Notes: generated from the sequence alone by a model not told the origin. DNA of 64,000 nt from an uncultured Aquimarina sp. (GCA_947498765.1 CANMLG010000016.1:62001-126000); one strand, 5' to 3'. Counted from the first letter of the stretch, positions 9,939 through 19,250 are shown. Numbers and translations are program-made.

Positions 9939-10304
9939 TTATTCGACATGTAAATCATTATTCTGAACGTTTAAAGTTTTTTTAGAATATTGATAGGCAG
10001 ATATAGCAGATGTAACTTCTTTTAAACCAAATTTTTCTTTGGCTTGTTCAAAGTTCATGTTTAATATTTCTTTTAAAATTGAAGCATTCTTTTCTCCTTT
10101 AGTTATTCTTTTAGAAATAGTTTCAATAAAAACAGGGTTTTTTAAATAATTACTCTTCATTTCATTAAAATCATTTTCGGTAAAAGAAACAGTTTGAGGA
10201 ACAATAGTAGTTTCTGGTGTCGCTTTTTTAGGTGTAATTGTTTGGGAAAACATTGAAGATACACCTAAAACTGTAAAAACTAAAAGTAATAATAGATTTT
10301 TCAT
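9939..10304 (-). CDS. Small secreted protein of unknown function
   Basis: 121 aa. The first 20 residues (MKNLLLLLVFTVLGVSSMFS) are a typical signal peptide, so the product is exported. The mature part is hydrophilic, with a Thr/Pro-rich start and a helical KEILNMNFEQAKEKFGL segment. No domain or catalytic motif recognised. It stands alone, convergent with hisS and sharing its hairpin terminator. The reading frame, signal peptide and terminator make it a real gene. Confidence 0.75.
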   Translation of the reverse strand: MKNLLLLLVFTVLGVSSMFSQTITPKKATPETTIVPQTVSFTENDFNEMKSNYLKNPVFIETISKRITKGEKNASILKEILNMNFEQAKEKFGLKEVTSAISAYQYSKKTLNVQNNDLHVE

Positions 10305-10459
10305 ACTAATTATGTTAAGGTTTGGGACTTAAATATTTTGTTAAAAATACTAATAAAAAACAATACGTTCTGTTTTTTATATTTCTTAGATGTTTATGTA
10401 AAATTAAGCAATAAAGATATTAAGGCATAAATTATACCAAAAATAGCAAGAAACTTTAT

Positions 10460-11173
10460 CTAACTTTTAAACATAAAGATATCATCGCTACTTAATCCTG
10501 TTAGCTTTTTTATACTCATATAAATATATCTGATAATAGCAATCATTATAAGCATTGAAGGAACAACAATAATTGGATAGCTATACAGACTCATTTTACC
10601 CATTTCGGTGTTAAAAGCTTCGGTTCCAGCTGGGCTGGTTACAAAATACTTGGCGACAACATAATTTAATATGGCCGAAAGTATAAATGATAGAAAAAGG
10701 TAAAAAGAAGCTTTTTTAATATTTTTTTTCAAAATAAGTGATTCACTATCATTTAAATGTTCATTTATAGTTTTTTTGTCAAATATATCATCGTTGTATA
10801 AAAATTTAGGGGCTAAAGGGTATGAAGTGTAATTTGAAATTAGAAGCACACATCCAATAATAAAAGGAATAGCGGCTTCTTTAATAGCTATAAATTCGGT
10901 TGGAAGTTCAAATACACCAACAATTCCAGTCAATAGAATACTCACAAAACCTAAAACTGAAATAAAATTCTTTTCTTTTTTTATAAATAAGTCATATAGA
11001 CCGTAACCTAAAGGTAAAGCTAGAGCTATTAAAAGGATATGAACCGAGGTAAGTTCTAACCCAAGTTTAGTAGCCCATTTACCACCTTTCATTAATATAA
11101 GTGCAGGTAATATAATGTTGATAATAAGATTATTTAATCCATTATCTTTTTTTTGAGGGGTGTTCTCTTGCAT
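10460..11173 (-). CDS. VC0807-like multi-pass membrane protein
   Basis: 237 aa with about six hydrophobic helices. The opening NNLIINIILPALILMKGG and the internal YPLAPKFLYND recall the VC0807 family of inner-membrane proteins, distantly compared with MFS transporters; function unknown. It starts 8 nt after the stop of the upstream beta-helix lipoprotein gene (both on the - strand), so the two are probably one transcript. Confidence 0.7.
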   Translation of the reverse strand: MQENTPQKKDNGLNNLIINIILPALILMKGGKWATKLGLELTSVHILLIALALPLGYGLYDLFIKKEKNFISVLGFVSILLTGIVGVFELPTEFIAIKEAAIPFIIGCVLLISNYTSYPLAPKFLYNDDIFDKKTINEHLNDSESLILKKNIKKASFYLFLSFILSAILNYVVAKYFVTSPAGTEAFNTEMGKMSLYSYPIIVVPSMLIMIAIIRYIYMSIKKLTGLSSDDIFMFKS

Positions 11174-11181
11174 TTTGGAAT

Positions 11182-12753
11182 TTAATTTTCTTTATCTTCT
11201 TCTTTTTCAAAAATAATACTTTCGTAAGCACCTATATCAGGTTCAGTCGTGCTTCTAACAGTGCCAATGATGTCATTTCCTGCAAGCAGTATTCCTTTTC
11301 CATTAGCGGCTGATTCTTCACTAATTTGCATAAAGTTTAAGCTCGTATTTTTAAATGCAGGATCTTCATTAAAAATACAATCAGCATACAATTCAGTGTT
11401 CTCAAAATCATACTCAGGTGTACTTTGTGCTAAAATTCTATTGTTAAAATCAATTAAGCAGTTTTTAAATTCAAAATTAAAGTCAGCGTCATCACTATTA
11501 GATAAATTAAGTTCGACTCTATTGCTACCCACAATAATACAGTTGGTAAAATTGGCAGCTTCTAAATTAGAATCGGCAATAGGGTTATCCATACTCGGAC
11601 GATTACTAATATTTAGTGCGGTTTGCGAACGTAATCCAAAACTGAAATAGTTGGTAATAGTGGAGTGTGTAAAATTATAAGTACCCCCTTCCTCAATATT
11701 TAAACTAGCTTGACCACTTTGGTTAATAACAACATTGTTTCCTAATATATTAGTGGCGTTAGCTTGTATGCCTGCAGCTTGAGAGTTGTAAATTTGTACA
11801 TTTTCTAATGTTAAACTAGGTGTATTTTCATCTCCATTTCCGTCAATTAAAATACCTAAAGTAGCATTTTTTATGGTTGTATTTGTAATGCTATTAGCTA
11901 TAGATCCTTTACGAAACCATATAAATCCCCATTGTCCAGGTAAATTATCAAAATCTTTAGCCAAACGATCCCCTTCAATAATTACTTGATTTTTTAAGGG
12001 TTCCTCTACAGTACTTTCGGTACCATTAATATTTAAACTGGCACCTTCTTCGATAATTAAACCCGAATCTTCATGAAAATGAAGTCGTGCTCCAGCTTCA
12101 ACCGTTAAAGTTTTGCCAGATGGAACCACAGCATTTCCAAAAATAACATAAGCTTTTTCATTAGTCATAGTAAGCTCATCATCGGTTAAATCGAATGCAT
12201 TTAGTTTTATGAAATCACCTTGATCATCTCGCTGCCGGGTTTCAAATTCGCGTCCAGTTTCGGTAGTTTCTTTAAAAATAAAGGTAGCATCTTTAACTAA
12301 AGTAATTAAGTCAACATCTTCTTCCTGATTCGAAAAGGTGATTTTATCATTGTAAAATGAATCGTCTAAAGCATCAACACTAGCATCAACGGTAGCTTCT
12401 ATAAAAATAAAAATACTATCCTTAGCTAAAATATCGATGTCTTTAAATATCTTACCAGATTCGGGAGTTTGAGGACTACCTATTAAAGGTAACCCATCCA
12501 CACTCAATGTGTATTTAGAAGCAGTACCACGCTCCAGTGAAATCATAGGAATAGTAATATCATTATCGGATCTATTAAATACTTTTAGGGATTGTGTACT
12601 TGATTGGATGCCAGAAAAAATGGTGTCCATAAAAATGGTGTCTGTAGAAAATTCAATACCTCCAGGGGTTACAACATCAGTGTCAAAATCTTTACGACAA
12701 CTGCTCCAAAGCAGTATACAAACAAGGGCAATTATAAAATGAAAATATTTCAT
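11182..12753 (-). CDS. Secreted lipoprotein with right-handed beta-helix repeats
   Basis: 523 aa. A lipoprotein signal peptide ends at WSSC, and Cys19 would be lipidated. After an N-terminal beta-sandwich-like part (about 40-170), the segment 200-450 shows repeated short strands rich in Asn and Ile (ITNTTIKNATLGILIDGNG, LENVQIYNSQAAGIQANA), as expected for a parallel beta-helix. The C-terminus reads ISEESAANGKGILLAGN...DIGAYE, common in such proteins. Likely cell-surface; a ligand or glycan substrate cannot be named. Cotranscribed with the 10460 membrane protein. Confidence 0.8.
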   Translation of the reverse strand: MKYFHFIIALVCILLWSSCRKDFDTDVVTPGGIEFSTDTIFMDTIFSGIQSSTQSLKVFNRSDNDITIPMISLERGTASKYTLSVDGLPLIGSPQTPESGKIFKDIDILAKDSIFIFIEATVDASVDALDDSFYNDKITFSNQEEDVDLITLVKDATFIFKETTETGREFETRQRDDQGDFIKLNAFDLTDDELTMTNEKAYVIFGNAVVPSGKTLTVEAGARLHFHEDSGLIIEEGASLNINGTESTVEEPLKNQVIIEGDRLAKDFDNLPGQWGFIWFRKGSIANSITNTTIKNATLGILIDGNGDENTPSLTLENVQIYNSQAAGIQANATNILGNNVVINQSGQASLNIEEGGTYNFTHSTITNYFSFGLRSQTALNISNRPSMDNPIADSNLEAANFTNCIIVGSNRVELNLSNSDDADFNFEFKNCLIDFNNRILAQSTPEYDFENTELYADCIFNEDPAFKNTSLNFMQISEESAANGKGILLAGNDIIGTVRSTTEPDIGAYESIIFEKEEDKEN

Positions 12754-12831
12754 GTATTAAAATACGTTTTTGGTAAAAATAGAATATTTTGGTAAATGGC
12801 TAAGCATATTACTGTTTTAGATTTAATAAAC

Positions 12832-12847
12832 TACGTATTTGTACGTA
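12832..12847. promoter_or_regulatory. Palindrome TACGTA-TTTG-TACGTA upstream of lpd
   Basis: Two perfect TACGTA hexamers separated by 4 nt, in the divergent region between the beta-helix lipoprotein and lpd, 16 nt before the presumed -33 box of lpd. It has the form of an operator; no regulator can be assigned. Confidence 0.3.
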
Positions 12848-12862
12848 ATTAACTAGGTCAAT

Positions 12863-12897
12863 TTTGATGCTTAGAAAACAAAACATTTGTACATTTG
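12863..12897 (+). promoter_or_regulatory. Promoter of lpd
   Basis: TTTG-type -33 box ending at 12866, 23-nt spacer, then TACATTTG at 12890-12897, a perfect TAnnTTTG -7 box followed by C. Fits the Bacteroidota housekeeping sigma consensus. The 5' leader would be about 70 nt. Confidence 0.6.
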
Positions 12898-12971
12898 CCA
12901 GAATAATTAATAAACTAAAATAAGTTGTTATAATTGTAATTTAAAACGACTATTATCAAAAAATATATATT

Positions 12972-14378
12972 ATGAGTTCATTTGATGTTGCTGTTATAGG
13001 TTCGGGACCTGGAGGATATGTTGCTGCTATTCGTTGCGCACAGTTGGGAATGAAAACAGCTATTATTGAAAAATATAATACACTTGGTGGTACCTGTTTA
13101 AATGTAGGGTGTATACCAAGTAAAGCTTTGTTAGACTCTTCGCATCATTTTGAACATGCAACAAAGCATTTTGAAGGTCACGGAATTGAAATTTCTGGGG
13201 ATATTAAAGCAAACCTTGAAAAAATGATAGCGCGTAAGCAAACAGTTGTTGATCAAACATGTGCTGGTGTAGAGTTTTTAATGAAGAAAAACAAGATAGA
13301 AGTTTTTCAAGGAACAGGTAGTTTTAAAGATGCTACTCATATTAATATTGCTACTGCAGAAGGTGAAACTATTGAGATTGAAGCTAAAAATACAATTATA
13401 GCGACAGGTTCAAAACCTTCTGAATTATCATTTGCTTCAATTGATAAAACAAGAATTATTTCATCAACCGAAGCATTAAAGCTTAAAGAAATTCCAAAGC
13501 ACTTACTAATTATAGGAGGTGGAGTTATTGGTTTAGAGCTAGGTCAAGTATATCGTCGTTTAGGGGCGCAAGTATCTGTGGTTGAATATGCAGATCGTAT
13601 TATACCAACTATGGATGCTGCATTGTCTAAAGAGTTAATGAAGGCAATGAAAAAGCAAGGCGTTAAATTTTATTTAAAGCATTGTGTTAAAAGTGTTGAA
13701 AATACAGGTGATGAAGTAGTCATTACTGCTACTGATAAAAAAGAACAAACAGTAACTTTTAATGCTGATTATTGTTTAGTTTCTGTAGGAAGGAGTCCTT
13801 ATACTAAAGGCTTGAATTTAGATGCAGTTGGTATTAAAACAACCGAAAAAGGACAGATAGAAACTAATGGGCATTTACAAACAAATGTGTCGAATATTTA
13901 TGCTATTGGAGATGTAGTAAAAGGTGCTATGTTAGCACATAAGGCAGAAGAAGAAGGTGTATTAGTAGCAGAAGTTTTAGCAGGGCAAAAACCACATATT
14001 GATTACAATTTAATACCAGGTGTAGTATACACATGGCCAGAAGTTGCTGCTGTAGGGAAAACAGAGGAGCAATTAAAAGAAGCGGGTATAGCATACAAAT
14101 CAGGTCAATTTCCATTTAGAGCTTTAGGTAGAGCCAGAGCAAGTAATGATTTAGATGGTTTTGTAAAGATTTTAGCAGATAAAACAACGGATGAAATTTT
14201 AGGAGTACATATGGTAGGTGCACGTTGTGCAGATTTAATTGCAGAAGCGGTTACGGCTATGGAATTTAGAGCAAGTGCTGAAGATGTAGCGCGTATGAGT
14301 CATGCGCATCCAACATTTACTGAAGCTATCAAAGAAGCAGCTTTAGCAGCTACAGAAGATAGAGCATTGCATGTTTAA
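12972..14378 (+). CDS. lpdA: Lpd, dihydrolipoyl dehydrogenase
   Basis: E3 flavoprotein of the 2-oxoacid dehydrogenase and glycine cleavage complexes; reoxidises dihydrolipoamide with NAD+. 468 aa. FAD motif GSGPGG at residues 10-15, redox disulfide Cys42-Cys47 in GGTCLNVGCIPSK, NAD motif IIGGGVIGLELG near 180, and the C-terminal HAHPTFTEAIKEA with His446 and Glu451. All catalytic residues are intact. Single-gene transcript with its own promoter and terminator; E1 and E2 genes are not adjacent. Confidence 0.98.
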   Translation: MSSFDVAVIGSGPGGYVAAIRCAQLGMKTAIIEKYNTLGGTCLNVGCIPSKALLDSSHHFEHATKHFEGHGIEISGDIKANLEKMIARKQTVVDQTCAGVEFLMKKNKIEVFQGTGSFKDATHINIATAEGETIEIEAKNTIIATGSKPSELSFASIDKTRIISSTEALKLKEIPKHLLIIGGGVIGLELGQVYRRLGAQVSVVEYADRIIPTMDAALSKELMKAMKKQGVKFYLKHCVKSVENTGDEVVITATDKKEQTVTFNADYCLVSVGRSPYTKGLNLDAVGIKTTEKGQIETNGHLQTNVSNIYAIGDVVKGAMLAHKAEEEGVLVAEVLAGQKPHIDYNLIPGVVYTWPEVAAVGKTEEQLKEAGIAYKSGQFPFRALGRARASNDLDGFVKILADKTTDEILGVHMVGARCADLIAEAVTAMEFRASAEDVARMSHAHPTFTEAIKEAALAATEDRALHV

Positions 14379-14416
14379 ATCAGCGTATTAATAATTAATG
14401 AGTTCAAATATTTTAT

Positions 14417-14452
14417 AAAAAGGGATTCGGTTTTCAATCGGGTCCCTTTTTT
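14417..14452 (+). terminator. Terminator after lpd
   Basis: 9-bp stem AAAAAGGGA / TCCCTTTTT with a 17-nt interior and a T tract. Confidence 0.75.
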
Positions 14453-14613
14453 GATTGCTTATTTAGGTGTTCGAATATATTTGTTGTAATGGCTTTAAAA
14501 AAAACTAAATGGAAGAAGAAAAAGTTGTATTGATGCCTTGTGACATCTACCAAAAATCCTATTGTAATTCACTATATATTTCTATATAATAATACATTTT
14601 AAAACAAAATGTA

Positions 14614-14810
14614 TTATTTAAGATATTTTTCTTTAATTATATTAATATGGTGAATACAATGTCCAATACACATATAACCTAATCCTCTAGAAGTGAATTG
14701 CATGTTACTAGCATTTCCTTTAAAATCTAAACATTTCAATGGATATTGATTTGAATAGATTTATAGTTGATTCTCTTAAGCTTGAAAATTCTACTTTATA
14801 TACTTTTTGA
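14614..14810 (-). pseudogene. Decayed DinB-family gene (C-terminal remnant)
   Basis: Read on the - strand, the sequence gives VEFSSLRESTINLFKSIS then IEMFRF in one frame and, after a one-base shift near 14728, KGNASNMQFTSRGLGYM followed by CIGHCIHHINIIKEKYLK and a stop at 14614. The GNAS-x-n-RGLGY-x-IGH-xx-HHxNIIKEKYL ending is the C-terminus of DinB/YfiT-type four-helix metal-binding proteins. The first half is missing and the frame is broken, so this is a relic. It lies in a 577-nt stretch (14379-14955) with no intact gene. Confidence 0.75.
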
Positions 14811-14887
14811 TAGGATGTTTTTTACTGAAGAACCTATTGCAAAAAAGGGGAGTAGAAAAAAATAAAACTTGAATATATCAAGTAATT

Positions 14888-14932
14888 AAAAACAAAGAGA
14901 CCATTTAAATTTTAAATGGTCTCTTTGTTTTT
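14888..14932. terminator. Terminator for the TM2-protein gene
   Basis: A perfect 22-bp palindrome whose outer arms are A5 / T5, just downstream of the - strand gene at 14956. Usable from either strand. Confidence 0.85.
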
Positions 14933-14955
14933 GAACACTAATAATTAATTGATGA

Positions 14956-15336
14956 TTAATCAAATTTACTATCATTGGATAAAATTCGAATTAGATCAAC
15001 AATTTGCCAAATCCATGATACTAATGGAGGAAGTAAAAGTATAATCCCAGGGAATACTAATAAAGTTTGCCAAAGAGCTTGTTTTTTTCTTCCTAAATAC
15101 CAATTGTGAAACGCAAAAGGTAACAGTAAAACAGAAACTAAAGCTAAAATGATAGATACTGTTTTTCTATCAGCTCCAGCTGCCGGTGATGTTAACTCAG
15201 CTTCATTTTCTTCATTTTCAATAGTAGATACCTGTGAGGTAGTACTATTAGTTGCAGTTACTGGAAAACTAGCATATGAAGTGGTAATTGATGCAATTGC
15301 AACAAATAAAATAGATAAAAATAATTTAATTTTCAT
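14956..15336 (-). CDS. Secreted-start TM2 domain protein
   Basis: 126 aa. An N-terminal signal peptide (about residues 1-22) and a short acidic region are followed by two hydrophobic helices (about 58-78 and 88-118) with the segment FHNWYLGRKKQALWQ between them and a terminal WQIVDLIRIL. That is the TM2 domain layout (normally HxFYLG, here HNWYLG). Function of TM2 proteins in Bacteroidota is unknown. Divergent from the 15392 gene. Confidence 0.75.
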   Translation of the reverse strand: MKIKLFLSILFVAIASITTSYASFPVTATNSTTSQVSTIENEENEAELTSPAAGADRKTVSIILALVSVLLLPFAFHNWYLGRKKQALWQTLLVFPGIILLLPPLVSWIWQIVDLIRILSNDSKFD

Positions 15337-15361
15337 AATAGTTAATTGATATTTAATAGTT

Positions 15362-15369
15362 TAAATTTG
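15362..15369 (+). promoter_or_regulatory. Possible -7 box before the 15392 gene
   Basis: TAAATTTG fits TAnnTTTG and lies 23 nt before the ATG; the nearest upstream TTG is only 13 nt away, so the -33 box is doubtful. Confidence 0.3.
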
Positions 15370-15391
15370 AAATCTAAATTAAATTAAATTG

Positions 15392-16258
15392 ATGAAATTC
15401 CTACAACTATTTTTATTTATTTTTAATTTTTATTTTATTTATAGTCAGTCTATTCCAAGGGAATTTTCGGGTGTGGTTAAAATAAACGACTCTTTGTTTA
15501 TACCTTATGACTTGTCACTTAATCGAGTAAATGAAACTGAAATTATCGGGTATTCAATAACAGATAAAGGTGGAGCGCATGAAACTAAATCAAATGTAAC
15601 AGGCTATTTTGATGAAGAAAAAGGAGTTTTAAAATTTAACGAGTTTGATATAGTCTATACAAAATCGCCTTACGACCAATTTGATTTTTGTTTTGTTTAT
15701 TTTGAAGGAAGTATGAGGAAATTTAAGAGTGCCAAAGCGCTCAAAGGAAATTTTTCAGGAAGATATGCTAATGGGGTTAAATGTATAGATGGAGAGTTAC
15801 TACTGGTAGACCAGCAAAAAATAGAGAAAATAAAGAAGCGACTTGATAAGCCAAAAGTTAGAAAATTACTTGAAAAAAGCAAAAAAATAGACACGGTTTC
15901 ATTAGCGCCAATAACAAAAAATGAAACAGTAAATGTATTTGTAAAATCTTCTGTTCTGATGGTGTCTATATATGATTCAGGTAAAGAAGATAATGATAAA
16001 ATAAACCTGTATTTAGATGATAAACTTATTTTGGAAGATTATGCGATTACAAGAGAAAAAAAGCAAATTCCTATTCAGATAACTAAAAAGTTCGCGAGCT
16101 TAAAGGTCGAAGCGTTAAATGAAGGAACTTCGCCACCAAATACTGTAAAAATAGAAGTACAGAGTCTAAATGATTATATTGCCACTAAAACTTCATTGCA
16201 TAAAGGAGAAACAGCAGTGTTATCTTTTGTAAAAAAAGGAAAGAGGAGTAAAAAATAA
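15392..16258 (+). CDS. Secreted protein of unknown function
   Basis: About 288 aa. Start placed at ATG 15392 (a TTG one codon earlier is also open). Signal peptide MKFLQLFLFIFNFYFIYSQ. The first half looks like a beta-rich domain (FSGVVKINDSLFIPYDLSL...), then a basic linker, then a second beta-domain (VSIYDSGKEDNDKINLYLDD) and a Lys-rich tail. No catalytic motif seen. Divergent from the TM2 gene; 132 nt before the VWA gene. Confidence 0.7.
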   Translation: MKFLQLFLFIFNFYFIYSQSIPREFSGVVKINDSLFIPYDLSLNRVNETEIIGYSITDKGGAHETKSNVTGYFDEEKGVLKFNEFDIVYTKSPYDQFDFCFVYFEGSMRKFKSAKALKGNFSGRYANGVKCIDGELLLVDQQKIEKIKKRLDKPKVRKLLEKSKKIDTVSLAPITKNETVNVFVKSSVLMVSIYDSGKEDNDKINLYLDDKLILEDYAITREKKQIPIQITKKFASLKVEALNEGTSPPNTVKIEVQSLNDYIATKTSLHKGETAVLSFVKKGKRSKK

Positions 16259-16390
16259 GAGTCTCATATAGAGCATGTTACTTCTGCTTGTTTTTTAATG
16301 AAAGTTATAAATATACATTTAACAAAAAATTGCATTAACTTATAAGTTCAAATTAACATTTGTTGTTGTAATATTAATTAAATTGTTAAT

Positions 16391-17521
16391 ATGAATAATC
16401 GTTCACAAGCATATACAGGTTTTGTGTTTAAAAAATACGAAGCGCCAGAACAAAGTATTTTTGATATTTTACTGGATATTTTTAAGGAATTGATTACACA
16501 CACTTCAGGTGATGTGGATGAGGCCTTAGATTGGTTGGCAGAATTGGATGCCGAATACGGAATTACTACATCAGAATATACTTTAAAGGATTTTGAAGAA
16601 GATCTGAAAAAGAAAGGTTTTATTAGAGAAGAAATAAAGCCAGGCGGTAAAGGAGAAAAAGCAATAACGGCCAAAACTGAGCGTGCTATACGTCAGAAAG
16701 CTTTAAATCAAATTTTTGGAAAACTCCGAAAGTCGGGTGCGGGAAACCATAAAACCAATAAAATTGGTGTAGGTGATGAAACTACGGGAGAATTTAGAAA
16801 CTACATTTTTGGGGATAGTGTGGAACGGGTTTCCATAACTGAAAGTTTACGGAATGCTCAGATTAACCATGGTATTGAAAATGGATTTCAGTTAACCGAA
16901 GATGATTTGGTGGTGCATGAAACTAATCATAAAGCACAAATGAGTACCGTACTTATGATTGATATTAGTCATAGTATGATATTATATGGGGAAGATCGTA
17001 TTACACCAGCTAAAAAAGTAGCTATGGCTTTGGCAGAATTAATTACTACAAGGTATCCGAAGGATACGTTGGAAATAATAGTTTTTGGAAATGACTCGTG
17101 GCGAATTTCTATTCAAGATTTACCTTATTTGCAAGTAGGCCCGTATCATACTAATACGGTAGCAGGTATGGAACTAGCACTTGACTTACTTCGGCGAAAG
17201 AGAAATACCAACAAACAAATTTTTATGATAACTGATGGTAAACCAAGTTGTTTGCGTTTGCCCGATGGGCGCTATTATAAAAATAGTAATGGTTTGGATC
17301 AATATATTGTAGGGAGGTGCTACGCAATGGCGCAACAAGCTAGGAAATTACATATACCAATAACAACTTTTATGATTGCTCAAGATCCTTATCTAATGAA
17401 ATTTGTAGAAGCTTTTACCAAAGCTAATCAAGGAAAAGCATTTTATACAGGTTTAAAAGGATTAGGTGAAATGATTTTTGAAGATTACGAACAAAATAGA
17501 AAAAAAAGAATAAAAGGGTAA
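16391..17521 (+). CDS. VWA-domain protein, partner of the MoxR-type ATPase
   Basis: 376 aa, cytoplasmic. The N-terminal 175 residues are helical and charged. From about residue 183 there is a von Willebrand A domain: Asp191-x-Ser193-x-Ser195 (DISHSM), then HTNT supplying the MIDAS Thr, and ITDGKPS supplying the distal Asp, so the metal site is complete. The AAA+ gene follows after 12 nt, as in other MoxR-AAA/VWA pairs where the ATPase is thought to act as a chaperone or insertase for a metal or protein target. Target unknown. Confidence 0.85.
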   Translation: MNNRSQAYTGFVFKKYEAPEQSIFDILLDIFKELITHTSGDVDEALDWLAELDAEYGITTSEYTLKDFEEDLKKKGFIREEIKPGGKGEKAITAKTERAIRQKALNQIFGKLRKSGAGNHKTNKIGVGDETTGEFRNYIFGDSVERVSITESLRNAQINHGIENGFQLTEDDLVVHETNHKAQMSTVLMIDISHSMILYGEDRITPAKKVAMALAELITTRYPKDTLEIIVFGNDSWRISIQDLPYLQVGPYHTNTVAGMELALDLLRRKRNTNKQIFMITDGKPSCLRLPDGRYYKNSNGLDQYIVGRCYAMAQQARKLHIPITTFMIAQDPYLMKFVEAFTKANQGKAFYTGLKGLGEMIFEDYEQNRKKRIKG

Positions 17522-17533
17522 AAAAAATAGCTT

Positions 17534-18997
17534 ATGGAATATACTCAACTAAAAACATTAGGGGATTTAAAGTCTGCAGGATATCAATATAAAACTATAA
17601 AAGATGAATTACGCGATAATTTATCATACAAAATAAAAAATAATGAAATTGTTTTTGAAGGAGTTCATGGATATGAGCATACAGTAATTCCGGAATTAAA
17701 ACGCGCCATTTTATCTAAACATAATATTAATTTATTAGGCTTGAGAGGGCAAGCTAAAACAAGATTAGCTAGGCAAATGATTTTTTTGTTGGATGAATAT
17801 GTACCTGTAGTATCGGGTTCCGAAATTAATGATGACCCATTAAGGCCAATTTCACGTTATGCAAAGGAACTAATTGCAGAAAAAGGGGATGATACATCCA
17901 TTACTTGGATGCATAGGAATGAACGTTTCTCTGAAAAGTTAGCGACACCAGATGTTACTGTAGCAGATATCATTGGTGATGTAGATCCGATAAAAGCAGC
18001 AAATTTAAAATTATCATATGCCGATGATCGTGTGATTCATTATGGAATGATACCAAGAGCCAATCGATGCATATTTGTAATTAATGAATTACCAGATTTG
18101 CAAGCTAGAATTCAGGTAGCTTTATTTAATATTTTGCAGGAGGGAGATGTGCAAATTAGAGGCTTTAAGTTGAGATTTAATTTGGATATGCAGTTTGTTT
18201 TTACAGCAAACCCCGAAGATTATACTAACAGAGGAAGTATTATTACACCTTTAAAAGATCGTATAGGTTCGCAAATTTTAACACACTATCCAGATACTGT
18301 TGAAATTGCCAAAAAGATTACCAAACAAGAGGCACAAGCAGACTTTCGTCAGAAAGAAACAATACATGTGCCAGAATTGGCTTTTGAGCTTTTAGAACAA
18401 ATCGGTTTTGAAGCCAGAAAAAGTGAATATGTAGATGCCAAAAGTGGTGTAAGTGCGCGAATGAGTATTACTGCTTATGAAAACTTGTTGAGTGCTGCAG
18501 AACTTAGAATGCTAATTTCGGGTGAAAGCCAAACCAGTGTGCGTTTGGGGGATTTTATGGGAATTGTACCTGCTATAAACGGTAAAATAGAATTGGTATA
18601 TGAAGGAGAGCAAGAAGGTGCTGCGTCGGTTGCTCAATTGTTAATACATAGAGCTATTCAAACATTATTTTCAAGTTATTTTCCTAAAATAGAAAAGTTG
18701 GAGCATAAGGATAAAGAGACTCCTTATGATAAATTAGTAGATTGGTTTTATGATGGAACCGGTTTTGAATTGCCAAACGATTTGTTAACTATAGAGTATG
18801 AGCAACAGCTAGATATGGTACCTCCACTTGAGGACTTAATTGCTAAATATCAGCCAGAATTATCAAAAAAAGACAGTTATTTTTTCAAAGAATTTTTGCT
18901 TTGGGGCTTAGTTGAATTTAAAAAATTAAGTAAACTTCAATTGGATGAAGGTTTTGAATTTAAAGATGCCTTTGGAAGTTATATTAGTGGAATATGA
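17534..18997 (+). CDS. MoxR/Mg-chelatase-like AAA+ ATPase
   Basis: 487 aa. Walker A-like GLRGQAKT at about residues 70-77, Walker B CIFVINELPDL, sensor segment FVFTANPEDYTNRG and an arginine-finger region LKDRIGSQI, the arrangement of the MoxR / magnesium-chelatase I clade. Walker A has Ala before Lys (GxxGxAKT), normal for this clade. The Walker B acidic pair DE is replaced by NE. Forms a two-gene unit with the upstream VWA protein. Confidence 0.85.
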   Translation: MEYTQLKTLGDLKSAGYQYKTIKDELRDNLSYKIKNNEIVFEGVHGYEHTVIPELKRAILSKHNINLLGLRGQAKTRLARQMIFLLDEYVPVVSGSEINDDPLRPISRYAKELIAEKGDDTSITWMHRNERFSEKLATPDVTVADIIGDVDPIKAANLKLSYADDRVIHYGMIPRANRCIFVINELPDLQARIQVALFNILQEGDVQIRGFKLRFNLDMQFVFTANPEDYTNRGSIITPLKDRIGSQILTHYPDTVEIAKKITKQEAQADFRQKETIHVPELAFELLEQIGFEARKSEYVDAKSGVSARMSITAYENLLSAAELRMLISGESQTSVRLGDFMGIVPAINGKIELVYEGEQEGAASVAQLLIHRAIQTLFSSYFPKIEKLEHKDKETPYDKLVDWFYDGTGFELPNDLLTIEYEQQLDMVPPLEDLIAKYQPELSKKDSYFFKEFLLWGLVEFKKLSKLQLDEGFEFKDAFGSYISGI

Positions 18998-19028
18998 ATT
19001 AAAGACTGCCTGTAAATTATAAATTAAG

Positions 19029-19066
19029 CCCATAGAGTCGAAAAAACTTCAACTCTATGGGTTTTT
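19029..19066 (+). terminator. Terminator after the VWA/AAA+ pair
   Basis: 10-bp stem CCCATAGAGT / ACTCTATGGG followed by TTTTT. Confidence 0.85.
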
Positions 19067-19105
19067 AAATTAGTATAAAAGTTGTAATACGATTTACTGA
19101 TAATG

Positions 19106-19229
19106 ATTTCGCATAAATATGTTGAATTATTTTTTGCTAGTCTAAGGCTAAAAAATCAAGCATAGTATTAGCTACGGTTGCTTTTTTTAACGCTAGAATC
19201 GTAAAAAAGAAACAGCATATATGCGAAAT
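19106..19229. repeat. MITE-like element with imperfect terminal inverted repeats
   Basis: Ends ATTTCGCATAAATATGTTG and CAGCATATATGCGAAAT are imperfect inverted repeats about 17-19 nt long enclosing about 90 nt. The interior contains CTAAGGCTA (19142) and TTAGCTA (19168), words also found inside the 119-nt palindrome at 7105-7223. No ORF. Placed between the AAA+ terminator and the end of the TonB-like gene. Confidence 0.4.
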
Positions 19230-19250
19230 TTTTGTTAGTAAGTAGTATAA

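Noticed and set aside
14489-14586. Short + strand ORFs starting at 14489 and 14509
   Set aside because: Very short, Lys-rich or low quality, and placed by an apparent decayed region; no support beyond a possible -7 box at 14476.
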